64,000 nucleotides of DNA. Origin: Burkholderiales bacterium (GTDB lineage: Bacteria; Pseudomonadota; Gammaproteobacteria; Burkholderiales; Burkholderiaceae_C). Made by a program: the position numbers and the translations under genes. The notes under the pieces were generated by a model. That model worked only from the letters and a program-made list of their open reading frames with translations, was not told the DNA's origin and ran no database searches. The stretch spans positions 1 through 64,000 of the forward strand of contig JAPLPQ010000054.1 in the NCBI GenBank assembly GCA_026400105.1, written 5' to 3'. Below are positions 42,864-55,200 of this stretch, piece after piece (positions within the stretch are counted from its first letter, which is position 1; every line of letters begins with the position of its first letter).

Positions 42864-42875
42864 AGGGTAAACCCT
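42864..42875 (+). promoter_or_regulatory. AGGGTAAACCCT motif upstream of livK
   Basis: AGGGT and ACCCT arms flank AA, about 96 bases before the livK ATG. The core GGTAAACC recurs upstream of the GH3 gene and carA, in each case outside coding sequence. Confidence 0.45.
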
Positions 42876-42970
42876 CAACCCGACAGACGCGCAGGCCCGA
42901 AAATTGCATGTATGGTATTGGCTTGGCCTGGACCCATTCAAGGCCGCCCTTAGCTTCAACAGGAGTCGCG

Positions 42971-44110
42971 ATGCAAATGAAGATGAAACTCACCGTTCTC
43001 GCTGCCATGGTCGCCGCCTTCGGCTCGGTCAGCGCCCAGGAAGTCGTCAGGATCGGTCATGTCGGCCCGATCAGCGGTGCCAGTGCCCACCTGGGCAAGG
43101 ACATGGAAAACGCAGCCCGGCTGGCGATCGAGGAGCTCAACGCCAAGGGCGTCAAGATCGGCGGCAAGGCCGTCAAGTTCGAGCTGGTCGCCGAGGACGA
43201 TGTCGGCGACCCCAAGCAAGCCACTGCCGTGGCGCAGAAACTGGTCGACTCCAAGGTCAATGGCGTGATCGGCCACCTGCAATCCGGTGCTTCGATCCCG
43301 GCCTCGAAAATCTACAGCGAAGCCGGCATCCCGCAGATCTCGCCGGCATCGACCAATCCGAAATACACCCGCCAGGGCTACAAGACCGCCTTCCGCGTCG
43401 TGGCGGATGACGCGCATCTGGGTGGCACGCTGGGCCGCTACGCGGTCAACCAGCTCAAGGGCAAGAACATCGCCGTGATCGACGACCGCACGGCCTATGG
43501 CCAGGGCGTCGCCGACGAGTTCGAGAAGGCCGTCAAGGCGACCGGCGTCAAGATCGTCGGCCGTGAGTTCACCTCCGACAAGGCGACCGACTTCATGGCA
43601 ATCTTGACGACCATCAAGAGCAAGAAGCCCGATGTCGTGTTCTTCGGCGGCATGGACTCGGTCGCCGGTCCGATGCTCAAGCAGATGAAATCGCTCGGCA
43701 TCAACGCCAAGTTCATGGGCGGCGACGGCATCTGCACGACAGAACTGCCCAAGATCGCGGCCGGTGCGATGGCCGACGGCCAGGTGGTCTGCGCCGAGGC
43801 CGGTGGCGTCGAGGGCGAACAGAAAAAGGCCGCCGCCGACTTCGGCCAACGCTATCAGAAGCGCTTCAACGACGACGTCAAGCTCTACGCTCCCTATGTC
43901 TACGATGCCGTCAACGTGATGGTCGATGCGATGGTGCGTGCCGGCTCGAGCCAGCCGTCCAAGTACCTGCCCGAACTGGCCAAGACCCAGGGCTTCGCTG
44001 GCGTCATGGGTCCGATCAGCTTCGACGAAAAGGGCGACATCAAGAATGGCGCGCTGACGCTCTACACCTACAAGGGTGGCAAGCGCGACACGATCGCCGT
44101 GATCCGCTGA
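42971..44110 (+). CDS. Branched-chain amino acid ABC transporter substrate-binding protein
   Basis: From ATG 42971 (AGGAG five bases upstream) the product is 379 residues. It has a signal peptide (MKLTVLAAMVAAFGSVSAQ) and a type I periplasmic-binding fold of the LivJ/LivK family, with VVRIGHVGPISGASAHLGKDM and GYKTAFRVVADDAHLGGTLG. No permease or ATPase genes are adjacent, so it must work with transporter genes elsewhere. True ligand may be Leu/Ile/Val or another amino acid or aromatic acid. It is monocistronic between two terminators. Confidence 0.92.
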   Translation: MQMKMKLTVLAAMVAAFGSVSAQEVVRIGHVGPISGASAHLGKDMENAARLAIEELNAKGVKIGGKAVKFELVAEDDVGDPKQATAVAQKLVDSKVNGVIGHLQSGASIPASKIYSEAGIPQISPASTNPKYTRQGYKTAFRVVADDAHLGGTLGRYAVNQLKGKNIAVIDDRTAYGQGVADEFEKAVKATGVKIVGREFTSDKATDFMAILTTIKSKKPDVVFFGGMDSVAGPMLKQMKSLGINAKFMGGDGICTTELPKIAAGAMADGQVVCAEAGGVEGEQKKAAADFGQRYQKRFNDDVKLYAPYVYDAVNVMVDAMVRAGSSQPSKYLPELAKTQGFAGVMGPISFDEKGDIKNGALTLYTYKGGKRDTIAVIR

Positions 44111-44134
44111 GCCTCGGTCAGCTCTAGCCATTGA

Positions 44135-44168
44135 AAAGGCCGCCAGCTCTTGCGAGCTGGCGGCCTTT
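44135..44168. terminator. Bidirectional terminator, livK / DUF4149
   Basis: AAAGGCCGCCAGCTC and GAGCTGGCGGCCTTT form a perfect 15-bp stem with a TTGC loop. The stem itself supplies A and T tracts for both directions, between convergent genes. Confidence 0.9.
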
Positions 44169-44216
44169 GCTGATTCAGCCGTCTTGCAAGCCGCGGCTCA
44201 GGCCAGGAGGCCTGGC

Positions 44217-44651
44217 TCAGGGGCGGTCAGCCAGCCGCGTGAGCACGCGCAAGGCGCACACCCATTGCAGCAGCACCAAGGCGGTGCCTGCACCATGCCA
44301 GAACCTGAGGTCGCCGCCGTTGCTGCGTGCGCTCACGATGCGCTGGGCGACGCCGAACTCCTGCACCAGGGCGGCCAGCGCTGCCAGCAGCAGCCAGGGC
44401 AACAGCGACGCCAGCAGGCCTGTACCCGATGGCACGGACGAGCGTGAGGTCTGCACGCGCGCCCACAGCAGCAGGCCCAGCGCCGCGCTCAGGCTGACCC
44501 AGGACTGGATCTGGAACAGCCGGGCTGCATAAGGTCCGGCCAGGGCCGGATTGCCAAAATGGGCAAAGGCCAGCGGCACCGCCACGAAGCTCAACGCGCT
44601 CAAGCCTCCCCACCAGAGGGCGGCCAGCAGCAGGGGCCATTGCCGACGCAT
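44217..44651 (-). CDS. DUF4149 four-helix membrane protein
   Basis: The 144-residue product has about four transmembrane helices, the first starting WPLLLAALWWGGLSALSFVAVPLAFAHFG, and conserved positions FGNPALAGPYAARLFQ and a C-terminal FWHGAGTALVLLQW. This matches DUF4149/TMEM205-like proteins, found next to greA in many betaproteobacteria. Function is unknown. It begins 11 bases after the greA stop, so the two are surely co-transcribed. The yhbY-rlmE-ftsH genes that often follow are absent here. Confidence 0.8.
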   Translation of the reverse strand: MRRQWPLLLAALWWGGLSALSFVAVPLAFAHFGNPALAGPYAARLFQIQSWVSLSAALGLLLWARVQTSRSSVPSGTGLLASLLPWLLLAALAALVQEFGVAQRIVSARSNGGDLRFWHGAGTALVLLQWVCALRVLTRLADRP

Positions 44652-44662
44652 GCTGGCCAGAA

Positions 44663-45139
44663 TCAGGCGTAGCGGACCGCGACGATCTCGAAGCGCTTGA
44701 TACCGCTCGGGGCCTGGACCTGGGCCGTGTCGCCCTCTTCCTTGCCGATCAGCGCGCGCGCGATCGGGCTCGAGATATTGATCAGGCCCAGCTTGATGTC
44801 GGCTTCGTCCTCGCCGACGATCTGGTAGGTCACGGCGTCGCCGCTGGCCTCGTCCTCGAGCTCGACGGTGGCGCCAAACACCACGCGGCCACCCGCATCG
44901 ACCTCGGACGGATCGATGACCTGGGCGGCCGACAGCTTGCCCTCGATTTCGGCGATGCGGCCTTCGATGAAGCCCTGGCGCTCCTTGGCGGCATCGTAGT
45001 CGGCGTTCTCGCTCAGGTCGCCCTGGGCACGCGCCTCGGCAATCGCGGTGATGACAGCGGGGCGCTCGACGCTCTTGAGGCGCTGCAGCTCCGCCTTGAG
45101 CTTCTCGGCGCCGCGCTTGGTGACGGGAAAGGTGGCCAT
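44663..45139 (-). CDS. greA: Transcription elongation factor GreA
   Basis: GreA enters the secondary channel of RNA polymerase and stimulates cleavage of backtracked RNA. The 158-residue product has the coiled-coil tip with Asp41 and Glu44 in [14 protein letters not shown] and the C-terminal FKBP-like domain ([20 protein letters not shown]). The length and positions match E. coli GreA. GGAG is 11 bases before the ATG. A possible CATAAT -10 box overlaps the end of the GH3 gene, and a hairpin lies in the leader. Confidence 0.97.
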   Translation of the reverse strand: MATFPVTKRGAEKLKAELQRLKSVERPAVITAIAEARAQGDLSENADYDAAKERQGFIEGRIAEIEGKLSAAQVIDPSEVDAGGRVVFGATVELEDEASGDAVTYQIVGEDEADIKLGLINISSPIARALIGKEEGDTAQVQAPSGIKRFEIVAVRYA

Positions 45140-45165
45140 TTTGTTATTGCTCCAGACAAAGAGAA

Positions 45166-45191
45166 ACCGCCGATCGTTGCCGGTCGGCGGT
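45166..45191 (-). terminator. Hairpin between GH3 gene and greA
   Basis: ACCGCCGA and TCGGCGGT form a perfect 8-bp stem with a 10-base loop, followed on the minus strand by TTTCTCTTTG. It may terminate the GH3 transcript. If greA starts from the CATAAT box (45209-45204), the same hairpin lies in the greA leader and could act as an attenuator. Confidence 0.6.
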
Positions 45192-45211
45192 GTGATAAGC
45201 AGAATTATGCC

Positions 45212-47671
45212 TCAAGCAGGCTCGATCCAGTCCTCCTCGAGCTCGACCGTGGCCGAAGCCATGATCTGATCCACCGACAGCCCGGCTTGCAGCTGGAAGC
45301 GACCAGCCTCGGCGACCCAGGCGGCGCGGCTGTCATCGAAGAAGGCGAACGCGCGCATCGGCAGCGTCAGGCGCGCCAGGCCCGACTCGCCGGCTTCGAG
45401 CGACAACTTGGCAAAGCCCTTGAGTTCGCGCGGCGGGCGCGGCACGCTGCAGGCTTCGTCCTGCACATAGAGCTGCACCACCGCTTGCCCCGCGCGGCGG
45501 CCGGTATTGCGCACCGGAACTTCGACAGTGATCGAATCCCCGGCCTTGAACCGGCTGGGCAGACCGCGGATCGGGCCGTACTCGAACTCGGTGTAGGACA
45601 GGCCATGGCCAAACGGGAACAGGGTCTGCAGGCCGCGCTGCTGGTAGTGGCGGTAGCCGATCAACAGCCCCTCGTCGTAACGCACATGGCCGTCCTGCCC
45701 CGGGTAATTGAGGGGCTGGCCGAACGCCACGCTGTCTGACTCGCGCAGCGGCCAGGTCTGGGTCAGGCGGCCACCGGGCTCGGCAGCACCGAGCAGGACG
45801 TCGGCGATCGAGTTGCCGCATTCCTGACCCGGATACCAGGCCTGCAGCACGGCGGGCACGGCGTCCAGCCAGGGCAGGGTCACGGGCGAGCCGGTCTGCA
45901 GCACCACCACCGTGCGCGGATTGGCGGCCGCGACACGGGCAATCAGCTCGTTCTGGCGCTGCGGCAACTCCAGGCTGTTGCGGTCCAGGCCCTCGTTGTC
46001 CCATTCGGCGTTCAGGCCGGCAAACACCAGCGCCAGATCGGCATCGCTTGCGGCTTGCACCGCCGCGGCAATGTCCTGCTCGCCCAGCACCCGGTGCGCG
46101 CCAAAGCGCAGGGCGCGCATGGGGATCGGCTCGGGGGTGGCGCTGCTGTATTCGATCGTGATCTGGCACCGCTCCCCGGCCTGCATCTCGCGCGCGTGCA
46201 CCACTTCATCGCAGCCAAAGGTGAAATAGGTTTCGCCGCGGCTCCAGCCAGTCCAGGCATCGACCGCCAGCTGGCCGTTGATATAGGCGCGACTGCGTCC
46301 GGCGCTGATCAGCGAGAACTGGTAGTGGCCCGACTGCTGCGCCACATAGTCCAGCCTGGCACGGGCCGAGAAATGCCCGCCGGTGACACCAGCAGGCAGC
46401 TGCTCGGTCCACATCTGCTCGGTGCTGTCGAGCTGCTGGACCTGCACCACCGGGCCGTCGAGGTCGGGTGAATCGAAATACTCGATCGTCACGGGCGCCT
46501 GCAGCACCGGCACCCAGCGGTGGATGTCGGCCCCGACCGAATGGGTGAAGCTGGCTTGCGGCCACTGCGCGCGCAACGCGTCGATCGGAGCGATCCGGTA
46601 ATGGGCATTCACGGTCGCGCTGCCGCCGCCCATGATCTGCGGCACCAGCGCCGCCGGCCCGATCAGGGCGACGCGGGCCCCGGGCGCCTTGTCCAGCGGC
46701 AAGGTCCGGGATTCGTTCTTCAGCAGCACGCAGCCTTGCACGCCAAGCTCGCGGATCAGGGCCCGGTGGGCAGGCAGGTCATCGGCGCGCTCGGCGGGTA
46801 TGACCGGGTCCTGGAAGCTGCCGACGCGCTCCATCAGGCGCAGCACGCGGCGGGCGCAGTCGCGCACCGCCTGGGCCGGCAGCCGGCCCTCGTTGACTGC
46901 CTGGACCAGCTTGTCGCCGCGTTCGCGCGCGGGACCCGGCATTTCCAGGTCGGTGCCGGCCTGCACGCTCTGGACCGTGTCGTGGCCGGCAAACCAGTCG
47001 GTCATGACCAGGCCATCGAAGCCCCACTCCTCGCGCAGCACCTGGGTTACCAGGCGGCGGTGATCGGCGGCAAAGGTGCCGTCCAGGCGGTTGTAGGAGG
47101 TCATCACGGCCCAGACACCGGCTTCCTTGACCGCGCGCTCGAAGGGCAGCAGATAGAGCTCGCGCAAGGCCCGCTCGGGGATGTCCGAGCTCATGGTCAT
47201 GCGCTGGTATTCGCTCTCGTTGCCGACGAAATGCTTGATGGTGGCGGCCACGCCCTGGCTCTGCACGCCGCGCACATAGGCCACGGCCATCTCGGAGGAC
47301 AGCCAGGGGTCCTCGGAATGGCACTCGAAGTTGCGGCCGTTGAACACGGTGCGCTGCAGGTTGACGGTAGGCGCCAGCAGCACGCGCGCACCCTTGAGCA
47401 GGGCTTCCTGGCCCAGGGCGGCGCCGGCTTGCTGCACCAGGCCGGGATTCCAGGTGGCGGCCAGCGCAATCCCGGCGGGGAAGCAGGCGGTGCTGGGACC
47501 GTCCTTGAAGATGCCGCCGCGCGCGCCGTTGGGGCCGTCGGTCAGCTTGACGGCGGGGACGTTCAGGCGCGCAATCGGGACCGTGGTCCAGAAGTCGGCG
47601 CCCGATAGCAGGGCCACCTGCTCCTGGAGCGTCATCTGGTCGAGCAGGGATTCGATCGGGTTATGGGTCAT
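45212..47671 (-). CDS. GH3 beta-glucosidase-like enzyme with PA14 insert
   Basis: The 819-residue product has the GH3 barrel (nucleophile Asp225 in LVMTDWFAGHDT; substrate Lys-His in TIKHFVGNE), an alpha/beta sandwich (GGGSATVNAHYRIAP) interrupted by a PA14 domain at about 395-525, the likely acid/base Glu560 in AEWDNEGLDRNS, and a fibronectin III-like tail. This order is known from PA14-containing beta-glucosidases such as the Kluyveromyces enzyme. There is no signal peptide, so it acts in the cytoplasm on imported oligosaccharides or glycosides. No transporter or regulator is adjacent. It sits between carB and greA with a terminator on each side. Confidence 0.92.
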   Translation of the reverse strand: MTHNPIESLLDQMTLQEQVALLSGADFWTTVPIARLNVPAVKLTDGPNGARGGIFKDGPSTACFPAGIALAATWNPGLVQQAGAALGQEALLKGARVLLAPTVNLQRTVFNGRNFECHSEDPWLSSEMAVAYVRGVQSQGVAATIKHFVGNESEYQRMTMSSDIPERALRELYLLPFERAVKEAGVWAVMTSYNRLDGTFAADHRRLVTQVLREEWGFDGLVMTDWFAGHDTVQSVQAGTDLEMPGPARERGDKLVQAVNEGRLPAQAVRDCARRVLRLMERVGSFQDPVIPAERADDLPAHRALIRELGVQGCVLLKNESRTLPLDKAPGARVALIGPAALVPQIMGGGSATVNAHYRIAPIDALRAQWPQASFTHSVGADIHRWVPVLQAPVTIEYFDSPDLDGPVVQVQQLDSTEQMWTEQLPAGVTGGHFSARARLDYVAQQSGHYQFSLISAGRSRAYINGQLAVDAWTGWSRGETYFTFGCDEVVHAREMQAGERCQITIEYSSATPEPIPMRALRFGAHRVLGEQDIAAAVQAASDADLALVFAGLNAEWDNEGLDRNSLELPQRQNELIARVAAANPRTVVVLQTGSPVTLPWLDAVPAVLQAWYPGQECGNSIADVLLGAAEPGGRLTQTWPLRESDSVAFGQPLNYPGQDGHVRYDEGLLIGYRHYQQRGLQTLFPFGHGLSYTEFEYGPIRGLPSRFKAGDSITVEVPVRNTGRRAGQAVVQLYVQDEACSVPRPPRELKGFAKLSLEAGESGLARLTLPMRAFAFFDDSRAAWVAEAGRFQLQAGLSVDQIMASATVELEEDWIEPA

Positions 47672-47944
47672 GAGGTTTATGGGTTGGAAGGGTGAGCCGC
47701 TCGACTCAGGGTCCGGACTGCGCCGGAGTGCCTTTGATCAATCACACAAGGCAGAACGGAACGGGATCTACCCAGCGACAAATTCTGTCAACGAAGGGAT
47801 TGATGGCGTCATGCGGTAAACCCTAGCAACTGGAGTTACCTCTTCAATACGTATTTCCTGTTGCCCAACCCGATACGGCCCGGGATCGGAAAACAGTCGC
47901 CAGTCCGTGATCCGGCAGCGGACAAGCGAGCGCAGCAGCAGTCA
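47672..47944 (-). promoter_or_regulatory. Upstream region of the GH3 gene (no gene)
   Basis: Part of a 332-base gap. On the minus strand a perfect TTGACA (47791-47786) could be a -35 box but lacks a good -10 at 16-18 bases. Palindromes AATACGTATT (47846-47855) and TTGATCAA are possible operator halves. GGTAAACCCTA (47815-47825) matches the motif before livK and carA. I see no credible small ORF or RNA gene. Confidence 0.4.
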
Positions 47945-47984
47945 TGAAAAAACCCCCCAGCCCGTTTCCAGGCTGGGGGGTTTT
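47945..47984. terminator. Terminator of carAB
   Basis: AACCCCCCAGCC and GGCTGGGGGGTT form a perfect 12-bp stem with an 8-base loop. On the minus strand it is followed by six T. It separates carB from the GH3 gene. Confidence 0.92.
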
Positions 47985-48003
47985 CAGATGGGCTGACGCC
48001 GGA

Positions 48004-51253
<3,250 letters not shown>

Positions 51254-51261
<8 letters not shown>

Positions 51262-52429
51262 TTTTGTGTTGCTCCATCAGTGCCGTGAAGCGGTCGAACA
51301 GGTAGGCGATGTCGTGCGGACCGGGCGAGGCTTCCGGGTGACCCTGGAAGCAGAAGGCCGGGCGGTCGGTGCGCTCCAGACCCTGCAGCGTGCCGTCAAA
51401 CAGGCTGATGTGGGTCGGGCGCAGGTTGGCCGGCAGCGAATCCAGTGCCACGGCGAAACCGTGGTTCTGGCTCGTGATGCTGACGCGACCCGTATCGAGA
51501 TCCTTGACCGGATGGTTGGCGCCATGGTGGCTGTTGACCATCTTGAAGGTCTGGGCACCGGAGGCCAGCGCCATGATCTGGTGTCCCAGGCAGATGCCGA
51601 ACAACGGGATGCCGGTCTCGATCAGCTCTTGCGTGGCAGCAATCGCGTAGTCGCAGGGCTGCGGGTCGCCCGGGCCGTTGGACAGGAAGATGCCGTCCGG
51701 CTGGTGCTTGAGCACTTCGGCGGCCGACGTCTGGGCCGGCACCACGGTCACCTTGCAGCCGCGCGAGGCCAGCATGCGCAGGATGTTGAGCTTGACGCCG
51801 AAGTCATAGGCCACCACGTGGAAACGCGGAGCGGTCTGTTCGCCGTAGCCCGGGGTGCCGTCTTCGCGCGCGAGCTTCCACTCGGTCTGGGTCCAGGCAT
51901 AGGGCTGCTGCGTGGTCACGACCTGGGCCAGGTCCTGGCCCTTCATGCTGGGTGCGGCCTGGGCCGCGGCCACGGCCTGGGCCTTGAGCGCGTCGGTCAC
52001 CTCGACACCGGTCTCGAGACCGATGATGGCGCCGTTCTGCGCGCCCTTCTCGCGCAGGATGCGGGTCAGCTTGCGGGTATCGATGTCGGCAATCGCCACC
52101 GTACCTTCACGCTTGAGGTAGTCGCCCAGGGTCAGCGTCTGGCGGAAATTGGACGAGAGCAGGGGCAGGTCTTTGATGATCAGGCCGGCGGCGTGGACGG
52201 CGGTAGCCTCCACGTCTTCCTCGTTGACACCGTAGTTGCCGATATGCGGATACGTGAGGGTCACGATCTGCTGGCGGTAGCTGGGGTCGGTGAGGATTTC
52301 CTGATAGCCGGTGATCGAGGTGTTGAACACCACTTCACCGACGGTCTGGCCGGTGGCGCCGATGGAGGCGCCTATAAAGACCGTGCCGTCTGCGAGCGCG
52401 AGGATGGCTTTTGCTGGGACGGTAAACAC
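51254..52429 (-). CDS. carA: Carbamoyl phosphate synthase small subunit, GTG start
   Basis: CarA is the glutamine amidotransferase that feeds ammonia to CarB. It has the class I triad with Cys in [12 protein letters not shown] and His/Glu in [13 protein letters not shown]. The track begins at TTG 52498, but GTG at 52429 follows GGAG with a 6-base gap and gives [18 protein letters not shown], the family N-terminus, for 391 residues. The region upstream is a folded leader rather than coding sequence. Confidence 0.96.
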
Positions 52430-52545
52430 GGGATTCTCCAGTTTGGACGCACCTATGCCCGGGGAGTGCAACGACGTCTTTTCCAGGGAGGCCGGCAAGG
52501 ACTTGCCGATAGGTGCGCGAGGTTAGGGTAAACCTGACGATTATA
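52430..52545 (-). promoter_or_regulatory. carA promoter and structured leader
   Basis: TATAAT (52545-52540 on the minus strand) is a perfect -10 box without a clear -35. The motif GGTTTACCCT follows at the likely start. The roughly 100-base leader has a 10-pair closing helix (ataggtgcgc at 52509-52518 with acgcacctat at 52447-52456, one G-U), directly stacked on an internal hairpin CGGCAAG/CTTGCCG (52493-52508). The SD for the GTG start lies just outside the helix. Confidence 0.55.
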
Positions 52546-52550
52546 CCCTG

Positions 52551-52629
52551 GGGCAATGGATTGGATGACCCTGCAAAAAGTCTTAGCAGATCAACATGAC
52601 AGCTGGCTGTCTGCCGCCAGCCGCCGCGC
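52551..52629. other. Gap between SpoU methylase and carA promoter
   Basis: A small GACAGC/GCTGTC hairpin (52598-52611) is present with no T tract. No clear terminator for the lpx operon and no ORF are seen. Confidence 0.3.
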
Positions 52630-53397
52630 TCAGGCGATGCGGACCGCGCTGGCGTGCAGGCAGACCGCAGCCGCTGCGGCGGCGTTGAGCGACTCCTCGC
52701 CGCCGGGCTGCACGATGCGCAGCGTCATGGCGGCGCGCGCCAGCAGCGCGTCACTGACGCCCTGCCCTTCATGGCCAAGCAGCCAGGCGCAGGGCCAGGG
52801 CAGCTCGGCGCGGTGCAGGAATTCGCCCCGGTGCGGGCTGGTCGCCAGCAGCGGCACCCGCAGCGCCTCGAGATCGGAATCAAGCAGGCCCTCGCGCAGC
52901 TGCAGCGCGAAATGCGCGCCCATGCCGGCGCGCAGTACCTTGGGCGACCACAGCGCCGCCGTGCCCTTGAGCGCCAGCACCTGCTTGAATCCCATCGCCG
53001 CCGCGCTGCGCAGGATCGAGCCGACATTGCCCGGGTCCTGCAGCCGGTCGAGCACGACGCTGGGCAGCTCCGGCTCGAGCGGCGTGGCCGCGGGCAGTGC
53101 ATGGACAAAGCCCATCGCGGCCGGCGACTCGAGCGAGCTGATCTGCGCCATCAGGCCGTCGGCCAGCACCACGCGCCGCACCGACGGGTCAAGTCCCCAT
53201 TGCGCCACCTGCGCCTGCGCCGACTGCGCCAGCACCACCGCCTGCGGCTGCAGGCCGCGCGCGAGCAAGGCGCGGCACAGATGGTCGCCCTCGAGCCAGA
53301 CCTGGCCCAGCTTGCGGTAGGCCGCGCCGTCCTGCGCCAGCGCGCGCAACTTCTTGACCCACGCGTTGTCGCGCGAGCTGATGATCTCGGGGTTCAT
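52630..53397 (-). CDS. SpoU/TrmH-family RNA 2'-O-methyltransferase
   Basis: The 255-residue product has the N-terminal substrate-binding domain ([20 protein letters not shown]) and the SPOUT knot with motifs [31 protein letters not shown] and a C-terminal [19 protein letters not shown]. This family makes ribose 2'-O-methyl marks in rRNA or tRNA; RlmB-like activity is possible but the target nucleotide cannot be fixed by sequence. It overlaps rnhB as ATGA and is the last gene of the lpx operon. Confidence 0.9.
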   Translation of the reverse strand: MNPEIISSRDNAWVKKLRALAQDGAAYRKLGQVWLEGDHLCRALLARGLQPQAVVLAQSAQAQVAQWGLDPSVRRVVLADGLMAQISSLESPAAMGFVHALPAATPLEPELPSVVLDRLQDPGNVGSILRSAAAMGFKQVLALKGTAALWSPKVLRAGMGAHFALQLREGLLDSDLEALRVPLLATSPHRGEFLHRAELPWPCAWLLGHEGQGVSDALLARAAMTLRIVQPGGEESLNAAAAAAVCLHASAVRIA

Positions 53398-54065
53398 GTG
53401 ATCAGCGCGGCAATCGCCACGGCGTGAAAGGGGTTGACGCCCAATGGGCTGCGCGCGGCCTGGGCCACGGGGGCAAAGCTGCTGCGGTGCTCGGGACAGG
53501 GCCCATGCAGACGCAGGGCCTGCAGGTGCTCGACAGTGCCGTAGCCCTTGTGGCGGGCGAAGCCGTACTGCGGATAGCGCTGGTCGAGCAGCTCCAGGCC
53601 ACGGTCGCGCGTGACCTTGGCCAGGATCGAGGCGGCCGAGATCGCGGCCACCTTGGCATCACCCTTGACGATGGCCTCGGCCCGCATCTCGAGCAGCGGC
53701 AGCCGGTTGCCGTCGACCAGCACCAGGCCGGGCTTGAGGCGCAGGCCGGCGACCGCACGCTGCATCGCCAGCAGGGTCGCCTGCAGGATGTTGAGACGGT
53801 CGATCTCCTCGACGCTGGCCTGCGCGACGCAGCAGCACAGCGCCTTGGCCCGGATCTCGTCATAGAGCTGGTCGCGCCGCGCCGCGCTGAGCTTCTTGGA
53901 GTCGGCCAGGCCGGCGATCGGCTGGCGCTCGTCGAGGATCACGGCCGCGGCGACCACCGGACCGGCCAGCGGGCCGCGGCCGGCCTCGTCCACGCCGGCG
54001 GTCAGCGCGGGCTGCTCCCAGTCGAAGGCGACCTGTTCAAGCGGCAAGGACTTGCTCGATCGCAT
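53394..54065 (-). CDS. rnhB: Ribonuclease HII
   Basis: RNase HII cuts RNA in RNA-DNA hybrids and single ribonucleotides in DNA. The product has the catalytic Asp/Glu pair in [22 protein letters not shown], a third acid in [10 protein letters not shown] and the fourth in [13 protein letters not shown] at 54065 gives 223 residues and overlaps lpxB by 29 bases; the SD is weak, so a later start is possible. The lpxB-rnhB order is standard in proteobacteria. Confidence 0.95.
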   Translation of the reverse strand: MRSSKSLPLEQVAFDWEQPALTAGVDEAGRGPLAGPVVAAAVILDERQPIAGLADSKKLSAARRDQLYDEIRAKALCCCVAQASVEEIDRLNILQATLLAMQRAVAGLRLKPGLVLVDGNRLPLLEMRAEAIVKGDAKVAAISAASILAKVTRDRGLELLDQRYPQYGFARHKGYGTVEHLQALRLHGPCPEHRSSFAPVAQAARSPLGVNPFHAVAIAALIT

Positions 54066-55200
54066 CGCTGGCCAGTTGGACGGTGTCGCGGCTGAGCTCG
54101 CGGTGCAGGCTGACGAAGCGCTGGCGCAGCGCCGAACGGCGCGCCTCGGTGGCGGCATCGTCGATCAGCCAGGCCAGCGTTTCGCGCGCCAGCGCCGCCG
54201 GCGTCGCAGCCTGCTGCAGCAGCTCGGGCACCAGGAATTCGCCGGCCAGGATATTGGGCAGGCCGACCCAGGGCTGCAGCATCTTGCGCTGATGCAGCTT
54301 CCAGGACAGCCAGTTCATGTGGTACGCGATCACCATCGGGCGCTTGAACAGCGCCGCTTCGAGCGTCGCGGTGCCGCTGGCGATCAGCGTGACGTCGCAG
54401 GCGGCCAGGGCCGCGTGCGAGCCGCCGCGCGTGAGCTGCAGCGCCGCGCCCAGGCCGGCGCGCGCGACCAGCTGCTCGATGCGCGCGAACTGCGCCGGCA
54501 CCGCCGGCAGCACGAAGCGCAGCCCGGGCTGCTCGCGCAGCATCAGGCGCGCGGCCTGCAGGAAGCGCGGCAGCAGATGCTCGATCTCGGCGCTGCGGCT
54601 GCCCGGCAACAGCGCGACCACGCGCGCCTGCGGCGCCAGGCCCAGTCCGGTGCGCGCCTTGGCCTGGTCGGGCTCGAGCGGGATCAGCGGCGCCAGCGGA
54701 TGGCCGACATAGGTCGACGCGATGCCGTGGCGCGCCAGCAGCTCGGGCTCGAACGGAAAGATGCACAGCACATGGTCGACACAGCGGCGGATCTGCTCGA
54801 CCCGCTCAGGCCGCCAGGCCCAGACCGCGGGGGCGACGAAATGCACCGTCTTGATACCCGCGGCGCGCAGATCGCCCTCGAGATCGAGGTTGAAGTCGGG
54901 CGCATCGACGCCGATGAACAGGCCGGGCTTGTCAGCCAGCAGGCGACTTTTCAGCTGGCGGCGGATGCCGACGATCTCGCGGTAGTGACGCAGCACCTCG
55001 ACATAGCCGCGCACGGCCAGCTTCTCGCTCGGCCACCAGGCGGTGAAACCGGCCGCCTCCAGCTGCGGCCCGCCGATGCCGACGGCCTGCAGGCCCGGCC
55101 AGCGCGCCTGCAGCCCGCGCAGCAGCTGGGCCGCGAGCAGGTCGCCGGACGCCTCACCGGCCACCAGGGCGACGGTGGCAGCACTCAGATCCGTCGCCAT
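54037..55200 (-). CDS. lpxB: Lipid-A-disaccharide synthase
   Basis: LpxB is the peripheral inner-membrane glycosyltransferase that joins UDP-diacylglucosamine and lipid X into the lipid A disaccharide. The 387-residue product starts [21 protein letters not shown], contains [28 protein letters not shown] and [15 protein letters not shown], all signatures of the GT19 family. It overlaps lpxA by one base and rnhB by 29. Confidence 0.97.
   Translation of the reverse strand: MATDLSAATVALVAGEASGDLLAAQLLRGLQARWPGLQAVGIGGPQLEAAGFTAWWPSEKLAVRGYVEVLRHYREIVGIRRQLKSRLLADKPGLFIGVDAPDFNLDLEGDLRAAGIKTVHFVAPAVWAWRPERVEQIRRCVDHVLCIFPFEPELLARHGIASTYVGHPLAPLIPLEPDQAKARTGLGLAPQARVVALLPGSRSAEIEHLLPRFLQAARLMLREQPGLRFVLPAVPAQFARIEQLVARAGLGAALQLTRGGSHAALAACDVTLIASGTATLEAALFKRPMVIAYHMNWLSWKLHQRKMLQPWVGLPNILAGEFLVPELLQQAATPAALARETLAWLIDDAATEARRSALRQRFVSLHRELSRDTVQLASDAIEQVLAA

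Noticed and set aside
52430-52498. Upstream TTG start for carA (23 extra residues)
   Set aside because: GTG at 52429 has a well-spaced SD and matches the family N-terminus, and the upstream stretch folds as a leader.
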